DNA of 64,000 nucleotides from Beverwykella pulmonaria (GCA_001599595.1 BCHH01000003.1:565403-629402); one strand, 5' to 3'. Positions 1 through 11,507 are shown, numbered from the stretch's first letter. The notes: a model not told the origin generated them from the sequence alone. Translations and numbers: made by a program.

Positions 1-380
1 TCAGGGGAAGTACAACGAGGCCGAGAAGCTGAACCGACGAGTGCTAGAAAGGAGGGAAAGGGAGCTAGGTGTTCAGCACCCCAATACACTGACGAGCGTG
101 AGCAACCTAGCGGGCGTGCTGCGGTATCAGGGGAAGTATGACGAGGTTGAGAAGCTGAACTGACGAGCGCTAGAAGGGAGGGAGAAGGAGCAAGGGTGTT
201 CAGCACCCCAATATACTGACGAGCGTGAGCAACCTGGCGTTGGTGCTGCGGTATCAGGGGAAGTACGACGAGGCCGAGAAGTTATACCGACGAGCGCTAG
301 AAGTGAGGGAGACGGAGCTTGGTGTTCAGCGCCCCAATACGCTAGTCTCTATCTACTGCCTCCCTCATCATTTACATAGA
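1..380 (+). repeat. Tandem 126-bp TPR-coding repeat, three copies
   Basis: The start of the motif TCAGGGGAAGTA recurs at 1, 127 and 254. The spacings are 126 and 127 bp; the 1-bp difference is the frameshifting insertion. Copies are close in sequence, so the array expanded recently relative to its decay. Confidence 0.85.
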
Positions 381-560
381 CAGAAGCGTTACAAAGATGC
401 AAGAGAGTTATACCAACAAGCATACGACGGTTTTGAACAGAAACTCGGCTCTCAACACCCAACAACAATTGCATGTCTCAATCACTTTTCAGCTATGCAG
501 CAGGAGACGAAGCAAATCACAATTAAATCAAAACTAGGAAATCGATTCACAACCACATAA
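1..560 (+). pseudogene. Decayed TPR (kinesin-light-chain-type) repeat protein, 3' part
   Basis: The sequence encodes 42-residue TPR units of the kinesin-light-chain/TPR_12 kind (core YxGKYxEAEKLxRRALE...LGxxHPNTL), typical of the C-terminal sensor region of fungal NB-ARC/NACHT-TPR (NLR-like) proteins. The first two units run in one frame from base 2. A TGA at 161-163 stands where the other copies have CGA (Arg). One extra base near 190 shifts the third unit, so the rest is open only from 225 to the TAA at 558-560. The tail (HPTTIACLNHFSAM) looks like a genuine family C-terminus, so this is the end of a longer gene lying left of the window. One substitution plus one frameshift argue for a dead gene. 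The alternative, an intact gene with an intron over this stretch, is unlikely because the repeat is uninterrupted at DNA level. Confidence 0.75.
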
Positions 561-572
561 CCTCCATCGGCT

Positions 573-735
573 CCGAAGATACTGTTCATCGTCTTATTAG
601 CAAAGATGATAACGCTAAAACAGTAGACAATGGCCTGACCCCTCTCTACGATGATGCTCGAACTGGCACTGGAGATGCCAATTATTGGCTCATTGACAAA
701 GGCGTCGACATCAAAGATGGTCAACACTCTTCACG
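573..735 (+). pseudogene. Ankyrin-repeat remnant
   Basis: Read in the frame of base 620, the stretch translates to an ankyrin-like unit: NAKTVDNGLTPLYDDARTG followed by WLIDKGVDIKDGQ, with a partial preceding unit (EDTVHRLISKDD). The consensus features DxxGxTPLxxAxxxG and LLxxGADI are recognisable although several positions have drifted. No ORF of useful length surrounds it. It lies just 3' of the TPR remnant on the same strand, so this may be debris of a second NLR-type gene or of a gene fusion. Only about 50 residues are readable. Confidence 0.6.
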
Positions 736-3700
736 ATGTCGATCAAGTGAGTTTTACAGCGCCTAGCGTTCTCTGGTCAGAATGACAACGCCCTTCTTTT
801 GTCAAGCATAGCGCCGTACGCTAGTAGCTAGTATTCTAGGTGCCGTACAAGAGAGCAGTGGCAAAAGGCTCTACAGAATCCAATTTTTGGGCGTTGTTAC
901 TGAACCTGGTTGAGGAACATGCATGAAGAGGCAGGAGATGTTGTCCAGAGGGAAGAACTAGTATGACATTGCGAACGTGGTAGATGCGGTGATTGTGTGT
1001 TCTGAACTCGGTGAAGCAATCACTACCGTGGAAGGAAGCGACCGGAACAAAATCCAAGTGCAACATGCTTCCAATGGACCTCGATTACCGCGCCGCAACG
1101 CGCTTCCATGCTTAGCTCAATTAGCGAATCGACAAGTAGGAGAACTGAATGCTAGGAACAATTACATCAAGACTGCAGAGAAAACCTCTTAGAAGTTTAC
1201 CGGTGATCCTTTTGCATCACGTTAGCACAATTAACACAATACGGGCAGTAAAGAAACATGCTGGAATAGATCCGACTTAGTCCAACGGGTTTTTCGGACA
1301 CGAAAACTTCGTATGCCTAATTCACACCATGCAGCGAAAACACCATCTGAAAAAAAATATAAAATTGGGGATGGGGTTGTAATATTTGGAAAGTCGTGGC
1401 TGTCTAAAATCCAAAGGATTTGTTGAGATAAAAACTTGGATGTTGAACTCAGGAATCCCAATATAATTCTTAGCTCGCATTCATCACCTAGGCAGTTACG
1501 TACAGCAAAACACAGGTTCAGAGTATTGGATGTATTCGTAAAAGATAGGAACTTGAACTCCGATCAAAATCCGAAGTTTCAGGTCCAATTACATATTGTA
1601 GAATAACGATTAGTACTCATGTAGTAGCTGCCGTGGTATCGTCTGTGAGCCTTTCTAGCCAGTCGGAAATCCTAGACGCTCTAATTCTTTCATTTCCTCT
1701 CTCTTCGTCTCATCATCTCAATTTCCAACCTTCCTAGGGACGACAGAAGTCAAAGACATCCTTGTTTCATACTTTCCATTTCTTTCATACTAAAACTAAC
1801 CTTTATATATCCAGAGCTAAAGGCAGTAGAAGGAAGGCTAAAACCCTATAGTAGAGATGTACGTAATAGAGGTGAGAAAGAAGTCGCCGAGTGTCGCTAC
1901 TCAGGCGTGGGGACAACTAGTTGGCCCTCGTATTGCCCTTAAATCCTAAAGGCGTAACTGGAAGGCGCTGCTGCCCATGCAAACATGCATTTAATTGAAA
2001 AGATGAATGCTGCCTTGGTATTTCCCCAACACAGAGTCTTTATTCAAAGCTTTGAATAAGTGGCAGATGGAGAACACTGAGATATGGATTGATCACTGCG
2101 TTAATTGTAGTACACTACGTATAATAGGTCGAGCTGCGTAAGCATGCTCCATGAGGGATAGTATGATAACAAAGGTGGTTTGGCACCAGATGTCGCCACC
2201 AACCGCAGGGAGGGCGGACGACCTATTCCGGCAATACCTTTGTAGTGATGCAGGCGATGGGAATAAAAGGATGGATGAATGGTTTGTGGAACAATGGAGG
2301 TTCGGCGAATGAGCGCTTGCAAGAGGACAATGAGGACCGTGACTGAGCCACTCTGCACCACCAAAGCAGCAAGGCTATCAAATCTTCCCCAGAGAATGAC
2401 GGGTTTCCGTCAGGTAGGCCGCGCTCTGTATAACTCAGGAGCTGAGTCTGTTCTTCATCCTTTTCCATTCCTCCACGCTTGTCAATGACAGTAGATAGTC
2501 CTGAAGCGCGCTATGCAGTACACCAGCCACACTGTTATTTATCATCTGGAACACCGCTTTGACAACAAAAAAACAACCTTTTTCCAGCCTCAAGAATGGC
2601 GGCTTTGACAGACGTGCAGCAGCGCGCATGCAAGTCTCCTGCAAGCATTTTGTCGGTGTGTTTCTGCGTTATTACTGCGGTGGGGTTGGATGTTATTGGA
2701 AGGAGTATGTACAAACAGCCTGTCATGTACCAGGGAAGTTCTGTCAACGGAATGGGTGGGAGTTCCAGAGTAGGAGGGCTCTTCGAATGGCGTAAAGAGT
2801 GAACAATTAATTTAGCAGTGGAGGAAATGTTTAGTTTAAAGGGAGGGTTTACTTCAACATGACAGGGCCGTGGAGAAGTTTGGAATCCAGAGGCTATGTG
2901 AATGATTCGAAAGAGGGAAGTCTTTCGTGGAGTGAAAATTGATAAGATAGCAACCGCATACTGCTAGCTCCGCCCTGAAGTGAATACTTAGTCACATGAC
3001 CTTACACTCCACACTTTCATCCTACGCATCTCTTCTGATCTCTCACTGCGCCGTAGCGAAGAGCTACTTTGCCCGGATCCACCTCAGGCACGGGTTGAAG
3101 GCTTGGGTGCAGGGTGCAAGGAACGGGTCTTGGTTTCTCTGTCAGCTGCTTGCTTCGTCATCACCTAACGCGACATATATATGGGGAATGAATCGACAAT
3201 CGAAGCGACCACCGAACACACGACCCTCGCCCCAACGAGATCACGAACATTTCTTCTATCTTTCATCACACGTCTCTTTCATCCCCTTGGTAGCTAGATA
3301 TAACGAAATTGCAACAGTCTACTGCCAAACCTCTCACCCTTGATCCTCTCTCCTCTTCAGTGCATTGCTACTTCGGACATCGCATGGCTGCGAGTCGCCT
3401 TCTACCCTCGTGATTTTCTATATCACACCTTTACTCCACCGCATTACATGCTCTACATGTGCGTAGAATAAAAAGAACTAGTGGTTGATCTTCACATGCA
3501 TACTTGGTTTTACGAGTCTCACAATAGTTGAATGAGCAGATCAAACTCGTGCTCCATCAGTGCATAGTATTAGCTCTGTCCTGCTCCACCCATCTATCCA
3601 TCCTTTCTTCCCTCCCTCTTAGTTGTATTGAGAGACTCTTCTCTCCAGCAAAACACTGCAGTGGTATATAACAAAACAAAAGATCGCCTCTTACAAATGG

Positions 3701-4041
3701 AGGGATATTCAACCATCTCTTCCGACGAAGAGCAGGAAAACAAACAAACAGCCAGCCCATAAACAGAAATAGGAGAAGAACCAGCGAAGGTAGAGGTTGG
3801 AGTTCTAGGAGACATGACAGTTACAAGATATAGGTGGAGGGATTGAGTATGAGAAAGGGTATGAAACTCGAAGAAAGAGAAAGAGGAAGTATACAGCTCC
3901 GCTCCACGCGGCGCTAAATAAAGTCTTTGAAAAGAAGATAAGAGAATGCAAACGGGGTATTTGGTATACAATCGAAAATCCGCTCCGAACCGGAGAGAAA
4001 GAAAAGAAAAGGATCATGCATACATCTCCACGGTACTATAT
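736..4041. other. Gene-free region
   Basis: About 3.3 kb with only short, compositionally random ORFs in all frames. I recognise no domain, tRNA or rRNA. The last few hundred bases are presumably the 3' flank of the minus-strand gene that ends at 4042. Confidence 0.5.
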
Positions 4042-6046
4042 TCACACGCCATCTCCAGACGACCCCACAAAGCCGTCCGCAAGGCCCATCCCCATCCTCA
4101 GAAATTGATCTTGATGATTCTCAATACCTTCCATGGGTAGCATGCCACCGCCATTCATACCATGAGTATCAATCAAGACAGCCGACGGCCGGCGACTACT
4201 GGTCGCAGAACCCATATGTTGTGACGGATGAGGTGATAGCTGTTGGTGATGGTGCTGGTTCCGGCTTTGGTTCATGTGCTGTCGAGTGGCAGCCCACATC
4301 TGTGCTTGCATCTGCGCCTGAGCTTGCGCCTGCGCTTGGGCTTGGGACTGGGCCTGTGCTTGGGCTTGCGCCTGGGCTTGCGCCGTGGCTTGAGCATGGG
4401 CCGCTTGAGCTTGGGCTTGGACCTGTGCTTGAATGTGTGCATTTATTTGGGAGGTATGGATCGGTTGAGGGGCATGCGGATGGCCGTGGAGTTGCGTATT
4501 CATGGCAGCGTCATCCAATGCGGTATCAGCGTCGAGCACTGAATCTCCATCGTCGTCCTCGCCTTCGGCGTCAACTTGATCACTGCCCGGCTCCTGACCA
4601 GTTGTTGTCGGCGGTGCAGTAAAGGAGGTAGGGTCCGGCCTCGAAGTCTGCCCTGCGTGGTTGATAGCACAGAATTGGGTAGGTAGACTTGCCATCGACG
4701 AGCTCCTGGTACTCCCATTTGGCAAGGGTCTCTGTGCCGCCATCCCTGAATTGTCCTTACTCTCTCGCACAATGCGCTTCCACTTGTCGATCAGGCGATC
4801 GTAGTCCCAGTTCCTGTAGTCCATTCCGTGCTTCCCCAGCTCTTTCACGGTCTCAGTGCCTAGACTGAAGCTGATCGGCGAGAGTTCGGAAACCCCTGAT
4901 GACCATCTGGTTGCCTTCAGGTACTCAATTTCCCGCCGTGCATTCTCCAGGTTGATCTCTGCCTGCCGCCGCAGGTCGTTAGTTCGGGCATACGATCTGA
5001 GTATTTCCACCTGCCAATACTCCTGGCGTCCCTTGTCTGACAAGTGCATCCAATGGTTGTACGCATCTGCAATGTGGCAGAAGAGCTTCTGAGGGTCGGG
5101 GTCAAAGAGGGGCGGGGTGGGGAGAGGAGAGTTGTCGGCGGACGATTCGTTCGAGTGCGAGCCGGATGGATACACCTGATTGATCTGCCGCTGCCGCTGG
5201 TGTGCTAGGAGTCGCTCGCGGACCTGCCGATTCAGGGCTTCTAGTTGCTTCTGGCCGGGGGGATTGATGGACCAGGACTCGCTGGTGGGGAACGGGGTCG
5301 GAGAGAAGAGGGTCGAGGGCGCGGGGAGGATCTGTAGACATAGGCTGGGGAAATTGAGGGTGTAGGGGTCGAAGTCGAAAAGGCCTGAGCCAGATGCCTT
5401 CGCACTGAACGATGTTAGTATATATATTCTAGTGATGCAGCGGCACAGGGTCGTAATCGTACTTGGCTTCCCGCACGCTCTTTAGCAGCTCCCGCAATGC
5501 CATCTCGGTCGCCTTGGCCGTCTCTACCTCCTCTGATATCTTCTGCCGCTGGTCCAGCTCCACCTTTTGTGTTTGTCGTGACACGTCCCGCCGCACGTCG
5601 GGCGTCTTCGCCCCGAGTGCACGCTGCGGCTGGCCATTCCCAGCGCTCGAAGGCTGCCACGAGACATCCTTGAATGCGGATGGCCGCCTCGACTTCACCG
5701 ATTCGAGCGTCGTATCGTCATCCTCCCCTGGCGACTGCACAATGGCGGGCGAGGCGTCTCCTGCCACCGACTGCCTGCTGTTGGACACCGGGGTGCCCAA
5801 CTCTCTCTTGATCGGGGTCTTGGTCTGCCGCCTCGTGATGCCGCCCCTGATCTTCTTGATCTCCTCGACAATGTGCACGCCATCGGACGGCTTCGGGTTC
5901 TTGGGGCGGATGTACAGGTCGAGATGGCGGCCGAGAGACGAGGATGTGAAGTTCTGGCCGCAGAAGGGACAGGATTTGTCCTTGGCTGCCTTGAGCTGGT
6001 GTGGTTCTGATGTGGAGCGAGGGGTAGCTGCAGCCGGGTCGGCCAT
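4042..6046 (-). CDS. Conserved fungal zinc-finger-like protein with Q/A-rich C-terminal half
   Basis: Two exons, 6046..5463 and 5404..4042; 648 residues. The 58-nt intron has donor GTACGA, branch point TACTAAC and acceptor TTCAG, and the join is phase 2 (AA|T). Start: the ATG at 6046 (MADPAAATPR) begins the conserved part. A short zinc-finger-like CPFCGQ...SLGRH motif lies near residue 27. It is followed by a basic stretch (GGITRRQTKTPIKRE) and a coiled segment (about 150-195) ending SVREAN. Exon 2 has an invariant-looking block (GLFDFDPYTLNFPS, then LNRQVRERLLAHQRQRQ), a helical region and a long glutamine/alanine tract before the C-terminus. I recognise the N-terminal arrangement as widespread in ascomycetes but know no assigned function. 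A nuclear role is only a guess from the finger and low-complexity tail. Confidence 0.75.
4299..4435 (-). repeat. Imperfect hexanucleotide repeat coding (Gln-Ala)n
   Basis: On the plus strand, units resembling GCTTGG/GCCTGC repeat about twenty times. On the minus strand they encode alternating Gln-Ala with occasional His, Thr, Met and Ser. The reading frame stays open through the tract, so it is a length-variable coding microsatellite. Confidence 0.85.
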
Positions 6047-6431
6047 ATTTCGAGCTCTGCAGCGAGGATCCTGAAACAAGCAGCAACAACAATTCAACGG
6101 CCAAAAGAGCGACGGGCAGCTAAGGCATGATTATGACAACGGTCGGGTATAGACAAAAGGAGAGCATCGCGTTCCGGGCACAGGAGGAGCTACGCGGCGC
6201 TTTCGTTAATGTTATTATTGCGCTTGGCGCTCGCCCGCTGCCCCTAACACGACGTGAGCCCAGGAGCTACGCAGCTCCAGGGCGCCCCAAGCTCCCTAGG
6301 ATGTGCGGCTGGTCGCCGGGCGGAAGCGGCTCCGGGTGGCACGTCCACAAACGGACCGCTGTAAAGAACCACAACACGCCCGCCAACCTCTTGACAAACT
6401 GCTCGTTGCGTCCCATCTGCTGCCATGGCCC
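6047..6431. other. Intergenic spacer between two minus-strand genes
   Basis: A 385-bp gap holds the 3' flank of the ABC-F gene and the promoter of the zinc-finger-like gene. No further coding signal is seen. Confidence 0.5.
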
Positions 6432-8813
6432 TCACCCAGCCTGCCTCTTCGCCAGCTTCGCCGCCGCCCGCGCTGCAATTTCTTCGTATTGCTCCATGCC
6501 GCCCTCCAGCTTCTTCAATTGGCCCTTGACCAACCGATAAACGGTTCCTGCAGCCGCCCCTGTCTCCTCCTCATCGGATTCCTCGTCAGGGCCCTCGTCG
6601 CCCTGAACCCCTGGCGCTAGCTTATATGGGCTCTCGCCCTCGACGACCGTCCTGTACACTTGTTAATCCAAGAACACACGCCGCAGCAATCTCACGCAGT
6701 ACGTCGTACCTCATGAAGAACCGGTCGTGCGTGACCACGAGAAGCGCACCATCGTACTCGCGCAGCGCGTTCACCAGCCCGAGAATCGTGTCCGAGTCGA
6801 GGTGCGTCGTCACTTCGTCCAGGATGAGCAATTGAGGAGGCGGCCACAGGAGCTTCGCCAGCGCGACTCGAACCTTCTGTCCTCCAGACAGCAGCCCAAG
6901 CGGAACGTCCGATGCCGGTTGTCCCTGCAGTCCCAGCGATCCCAATATTTGTCGAGCATCTTTTTCGAGCATTTCGCCCCCAGCAACTTCCATCAGGTGC
7001 GACATGGCGGTGAGTTTGGGGTTCTGCGTTGCAATCGCATTCAGCTCCTCCACAGCCTGCTGCGAAAAACGGCCAAATTTGGCTCGAGCGTGGCGCGTTA
7101 TGGTCCCTTTCGTGGGAGTCAACCCCCCGACAGCGTTGTCCCCGCTGCCCATGATAAGAGATACCAAGGTCGTCTTTCCCGATCCATTTAGCCCTGCGAG
7201 TCCAATCCGGTCTCCCGGATGAATGGTCAAGTCGATATCACTTAAGATAGGCACTTTCCTCCGTCCTGGATAAGCAAACGACACCTTCTCCAGTGACACC
7301 AAAGAGCCCGGGAAGCGAAGATCGGGCGGTTGTCTGGGGAAGGCCATCTTCACCGGCGGGTCAAAGTCTGGTATGTCGATCTCCGCACGCCTATTGGTAT
7401 AGTATCCTACCAAATCTCGGTTGAGCTTGAATCGGCCTCCCTTGAGATTCACCTCGATGCCCATCCGCTCGTCGAGCTTCTTCTTCCGAGATGCTGCTTG
7501 TTTCAATTTCTTGTCGTCTCCCTTCTCTCGGGCTGCCTTGATGTTGCTCTGCACCGTCTTCTCCATGTGCTTCTTCTGTTTGTCCTGTGCATCTTTCATC
7601 TTGCTAAGGTATCGAGACTTCTTGTATCGCTCCCGCTCGTATAGACTGAGATGTCCGCGAAATTTCTCAAGAACCTGATTCCGCAGGACAATCAATTCTT
7701 CAGCGACCGCATCGCCAAAGTCCCGATCGTGAGTAGTGATGAGCACCGTTGTGTGCTTGAGATTCCGGATATAGTCTTGCAGCCAGATGATCGAGGGGAG
7801 ATCGAGGAAGTTCGTCGGTTCGTCTAGAAGCAAGACATCGGCGTATTGGCAGAGAGCGCATGCAAGATCACAGCGCGTCCTCCACCCACCTGATAATTCA
7901 GAGAATGGTTTGTCGATCTTTTCGTCCTTGAAGCCCAGCCCCAACAGCACAAGCCGTGCCTTGGCCTCCGCCCCTGCCGCATCCATCAACTCCAGCGTCG
8001 CCTGAACACCTGCGAGCATATCCGCCGCGTCTCTCGTCTCGTTGCTCATCGTCTCGAGATCAATTTCGCTCTCATCCTGCTCTAGCCTTACTCTCGACTC
8101 TTCGAACCTCTCTTCCAACTTAATCAATTCCTTTCTTGCCAGTTTCCCCCTGGCCCCACTCCTCCTTTCCGCTATTCGATGTGCCTCCTTCAGCTGCACC
8201 GCCAATCTTTCATGCCTGATCCGCCTCACTGCTCGCACCGGCGCCATCGGATCACCCTCATGGTCTACCGCGTCACTTAGCGCCTTCGCTTCTCGTAAGC
8301 ATCTCTCCCTTACGCGGTCACTCCGCATAACATGCTGCAGCACCGTCTCCTCCTCCAGACTCACCCCCTCGAGCTCATCTTCAACATCACGTGTCTGCCC
8401 GAGCAACAGGATCCGCGTACTCCACGGGATCCCCGGAATCAGCCCGTCGCCAATGGCTTTCAGAAGCGTGGATTTACCCGTCCCGTTGCGGCCCACGAGG
8501 ACGTAGTGCCGGGACTCAACAAGGTGGAGCGTGGTGCGGACGAGGAGCTCACGGTTGGAAACGCTAATTGTAAGGTCTTTGATGAGGATCTGGGGAGGTG
8601 GTTAGTGGTGTGATCTAGCTTTCGTTGATGAAATGTAAAGGGGGGAAGGAATGAGGGATGGAAAGGTGGATGTGATGGACAAAGTACCTCTTTTGAGACA
8701 GGCGCATCGACAGCATCAAGCGCATACCGCGACTGCTGTGCGGTAACTACAATATGCCCGCCGCCCGGATGCTCTTCCACAGCTGCAGTGGCATCTTTAC
8801 TCTTCTTCACCAT
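6432..8813 (-). CDS. ABC-F family ATPase (soluble twin-cassette ABC protein)
   Basis: Three exons, 8813..8688, 8589..6710 and 6651..6432; 741 residues. Introns are 98 nt (GTACTT...CCCAG, branch CACTAAC) and 58 nt (GTACGA...ACAG). It has two ATP-binding cassettes and no membrane segments. Cassette 1 has Walker A GRNGTGKST (about 75-83), signature LSGGW (274-278) and Walker B/linker LDEPTNFLD (297-305). A charged linker rich in Lys/Arg (about 355-420) follows. Cassette 2 has Walker A GLNGSGKTT (508-516), signature LSGGQ (609-613) and an unusual LDEVTTHLD (632-640) where most ABC-F proteins have LDEPTNHLD. A short acidic tail follows. ABC-F proteins act on ribosomes or ribosome assembly. This resembles the extra fungal ARB1-like group rather than Gcn20 or eEF3, so I give no symbol. 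Confidence 0.9.
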
Positions 8814-9649
8814 TGCAAATTATGAAATGCTTGAAAGATCGCTAAGAGTTCAAATAGAAGGCTTAAAAGCAGAAGATCAAATGAAATAAACTGCAAAATG
8901 AGTGAGTTGTAAGAAAATGGTCAAGAAGCTGAAACTTGGATGCGGAAACTAGACGTCGATATAAAAGAGTCGGCAGACACTCAAGTAGCGTCCAAATAAA
9001 GGCGAGTACGACGTGCCAAGGATGAGTCGAACTGACGACGCATGAGAGCTGCATGAGTGACTCGAACCAAAAGAACCATTGGAGGCTACGGTGACAATCG
9101 ATTGCACCGCCACATGCGTGCGGGGTTGTGTAGTCGAGATCACGAGATTAATCACCAACGCTGTATCACAATCTCTTGGAAGAGGAAGCAAAACTGGAGA
9201 AATGCGTATAATCTGCTTGAACATGTGATCAGGATAGCGTAACAGAGCTATGCTTATACTGAACAATCATAGATCATGAGAACGATGGGGTTAAGCATAA
9301 TTATTCCTCGAGTGTGAAGTTGGGCAGCGTTTGCCACATGCATTGTTGTGGAGAAAAATAGCAGAATGTTTACTCTCTCACCCTTGTGTTTCATCTTCTT
9401 TGGTTTCCCATCTCTCCAAATGACAGCTCAATACCCTCGCATACTGCATCCCGTGCCAACGCCTGTTGAGGCAGCAGTTCATTCCCATCAGGAGCACGTT
9501 CCTCGGGGCTTGGTTCGGGTCGAAGAAAGCCAACCATAACAGATCGTCATGATCACAGTAGTCTAAACACCCCAACGCATATGGATGTAGTTGTAAGCAA
9601 AGTCTTGAAGCGAAGAGTGTTAAGATGGGATTCCGCCGATGCATAAATA
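8814..9649. other. Intergenic region
   Basis: It contains the promoter of the ABC-F gene at its left end. Otherwise only short random ORFs are present. Confidence 0.45.
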
Positions 9650-10008
9650 GTAGCGTGAACGTTGAGCATCCAAGTAGAGTGCCAATTTGGACCATCGTTA
9701 TCACCCTCTATGAAGAATCCGAAGACGTTACGCATAGCTTAATTGCTGAACTATCAACCGTCGATCTTGCTCCCCAGAACCCAGGCCCAGGCGTAGGCTT
9801 TTCTGGTCCATTTAACATCATAAAGAGGGTCATCGCCATTGTACACGCGTCTTAGATTTGGATTCGGCCATGTTAAGGAGCGGTCATAATCGTAGTAGCG
9901 TCCTGAAGTGAACCAATTTGCGAAGAGCGTGAATGCTTCGGGGCCGAAGCCGAAATTGTTGATAAACGATCTGTTGTCTTTATCGGCCCGGTCCCGCAAA
10001 TATTTCTA
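9650..10008 (-). pseudogene. BTB/POZ-domain protein relic with clustered stop codons
   Basis: Read on the minus strand from about 10004, one continuous frame gives the C-terminal part of a fungal BTB protein: FGPEAFTLFANWFTSGRYYD, then a spacer, then the conserved helix segment (KAYAWAWVLGSKI) followed by FSN..AMRNVFGFFIEG. In intact relatives this reads KAYVLGDKL...FxNAAMDAI. Three stops interrupt the frame in 18 bases: TGA 9754-9756, TAG 9751-9753 and TAA 9739-9741. All three could arise by C-to-T change from CGA, CAG and CAA, while the surrounding residues remain recognisable. A splice acceptor-like TTAG precedes the first readable residue. No BTB core N-terminal strand is seen upstream. 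A dead gene is most likely. Confidence 0.6.
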
Positions 10009-10391
10009 ACATAAACAAAAGAGCGTTTTGGGCAAGGTCCAGGCTCGATCGCCAATCTGAACGTTAGCGATACTGTTGCGGGAAGACCCACAAGGTGAAG
10101 GTAAGTGGCTGCATGCGATTACAGTTTCTGAACTTATGTGAGCGATTGGTACTCAGGCCACTCGGGTAAGGTTCTACATCGAGCACTTTCGTAGTCATGC
10201 AGTCTGGATCGTAACCTAAGCACGCATTACATCACTCACCGCAAGACGTCCCCTTTGCTTCATTCTCACCTCATCTTCCGGTCAAGGATGGACTCGTGAA
10301 TTCACATCACCTCCCGATCGCAGTTCTTCCTTCCCCCGGACATCACAATCGTACCTTGTCGACGCCAGCAGTTCCTCTACCGACAACCACC
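10009..10391. other. Intergenic region, probable promoter of the 10.4-kb gene
   Basis: No gene recognised. The last 100 bases are pyrimidine-rich, leading into an ACCACCATG start context. Confidence 0.4.
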
Positions 10392-11507
10392 ATGCCAGCA
10401 AAGAATACCCAGAAAACATCAGTCGAGCAGAATCGCGCCCAAGACAGAAAGCACATGACGACGAAAAATTGGCTCACACGCTGCCTGCGGAGGCCAGCAT
10501 CGAGGCAGAAGAACAGAAACGAAGACAAAGTCGAGATGAAGAGGCAGATATCTCCGAGGCGACCTCAGAGAGCACCCTCGGGACCTGCGAGACGACTGAC
10601 CGTCTCCCCATCGACTCTGGAGTCCCCATTGGCGCGTCTTCTTAACAGACCTCCCCCGCGTCTACCAAGGCCGGAATCGAGCGTCATCCGGGACGTCAAT
10701 GGGCGGTTGGATACCAGCATGATCAAGCCGGCACCTACACTTATGTCTGGTCTCCCATATTGGAGGGAGGGATCTTTCACTAGCTCAGGGTCATCGGCCG
10801 ATGTTCGATACGCGGTGCCAATTGTGCAAGATGCTAAAGTGGAAAGACGCTCGACATCCCATGGCCAGCATATCAAATCTTTCTGCCGCCAGACCAAGAG
10901 AATCCAAATCCAAATGCCCACCCTATTGAAAACCAAGTCCCAGCGCACAATGTTGGTCCAGCAGAAAAGGGTTCGTAGGCGGTCAACCTCGATGCCACGC
11001 TTGTCCATGCAGAATGAAGTACACGTAACACCAACACCGAACTTCATCATTCGATCCAGGTTTCACATGCACATGACACCTCGACTGGTCGTTACGACTG
11101 TATCAACCTGTAATGAACATGACGATGGCTGGCTCGGAATGGGTCAGCGACAGTTCCTCGAACCCCCTCAGCGATTTGGATGTCTAAATACTATGAGGTT
11201 TGATGAGCAAGAGTGGTACGTAGAGCAGCGTGTCGACGCTACAGCGAAGCTCTCGGCTGCAGGGAACTATAGCATCAAAGAGGACTCTATGGGTACTCTT
11301 TCGGACTCCCCAGTGTTCTTCTCGGGACCGCCACCACCATCTTATCGGTCTCGGACAGCCTCTATTGACACAACATCACCTTTCGGATACGCAGATGGCA
11401 TGAGTTCTGGACAAAGACAGCCCAGTGAGCACAAAGCAGCGCAACGCTGTCGCGGCGCGAAAGGAAAGATCCAAAAGCTCGCGCAAAAAGCTCGTTTCAC
11501 GAAGTGA
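10392..11507 (+). CDS. Hypothetical basic, Ser/Arg-rich protein
   Basis: A single exon of 371 residues from the ATG at 10392 (context CAACCACCATGCC). The open frame extends upstream to about 10296, but without an in-frame ATG there. The protein is very basic and low in complexity, with Arg/Ser/Pro stretches (for example RRPASRQKNRNEDK near the N-terminus, and PPPSYRSRTAS near 325). It has no signal peptide, no membrane segment and no domain I recognise. The C-terminus is Lys-rich (KGKIQKLAQKARFTK). Residue composition and an uninterrupted frame of over 1.1 kb suggest a real gene. Nothing here points to a function, and a lineage-restricted protein is likely. Confidence 0.6.
   Translation: MPAKNTQKTSVEQNRAQDRKHMTTKNWLTRCLRRPASRQKNRNEDKVEMKRQISPRRPQRAPSGPARRLTVSPSTLESPLARLLNRPPPRLPRPESSVIRDVNGRLDTSMIKPAPTLMSGLPYWREGSFTSSGSSADVRYAVPIVQDAKVERRSTSHGQHIKSFCRQTKRIQIQMPTLLKTKSQRTMLVQQKRVRRRSTSMPRLSMQNEVHVTPTPNFIIRSRFHMHMTPRLVVTTVSTCNEHDDGWLGMGQRQFLEPPQRFGCLNTMRFDEQEWYVEQRVDATAKLSAAGNYSIKEDSMGTLSDSPVFFSGPPPPSYRSRTASIDTTSPFGYADGMSSGQRQPSEHKAAQRCRGAKGKIQKLAQKARFTK

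Noticed and set aside
5429..5462. Read-through end of the zinc-finger exon (…KYDYDPVPLHH stop)
   Set aside because: This part is the 5' portion of a 58-nt intron with TACTAAC branch point; splicing joins in phase to the conserved downstream exon.
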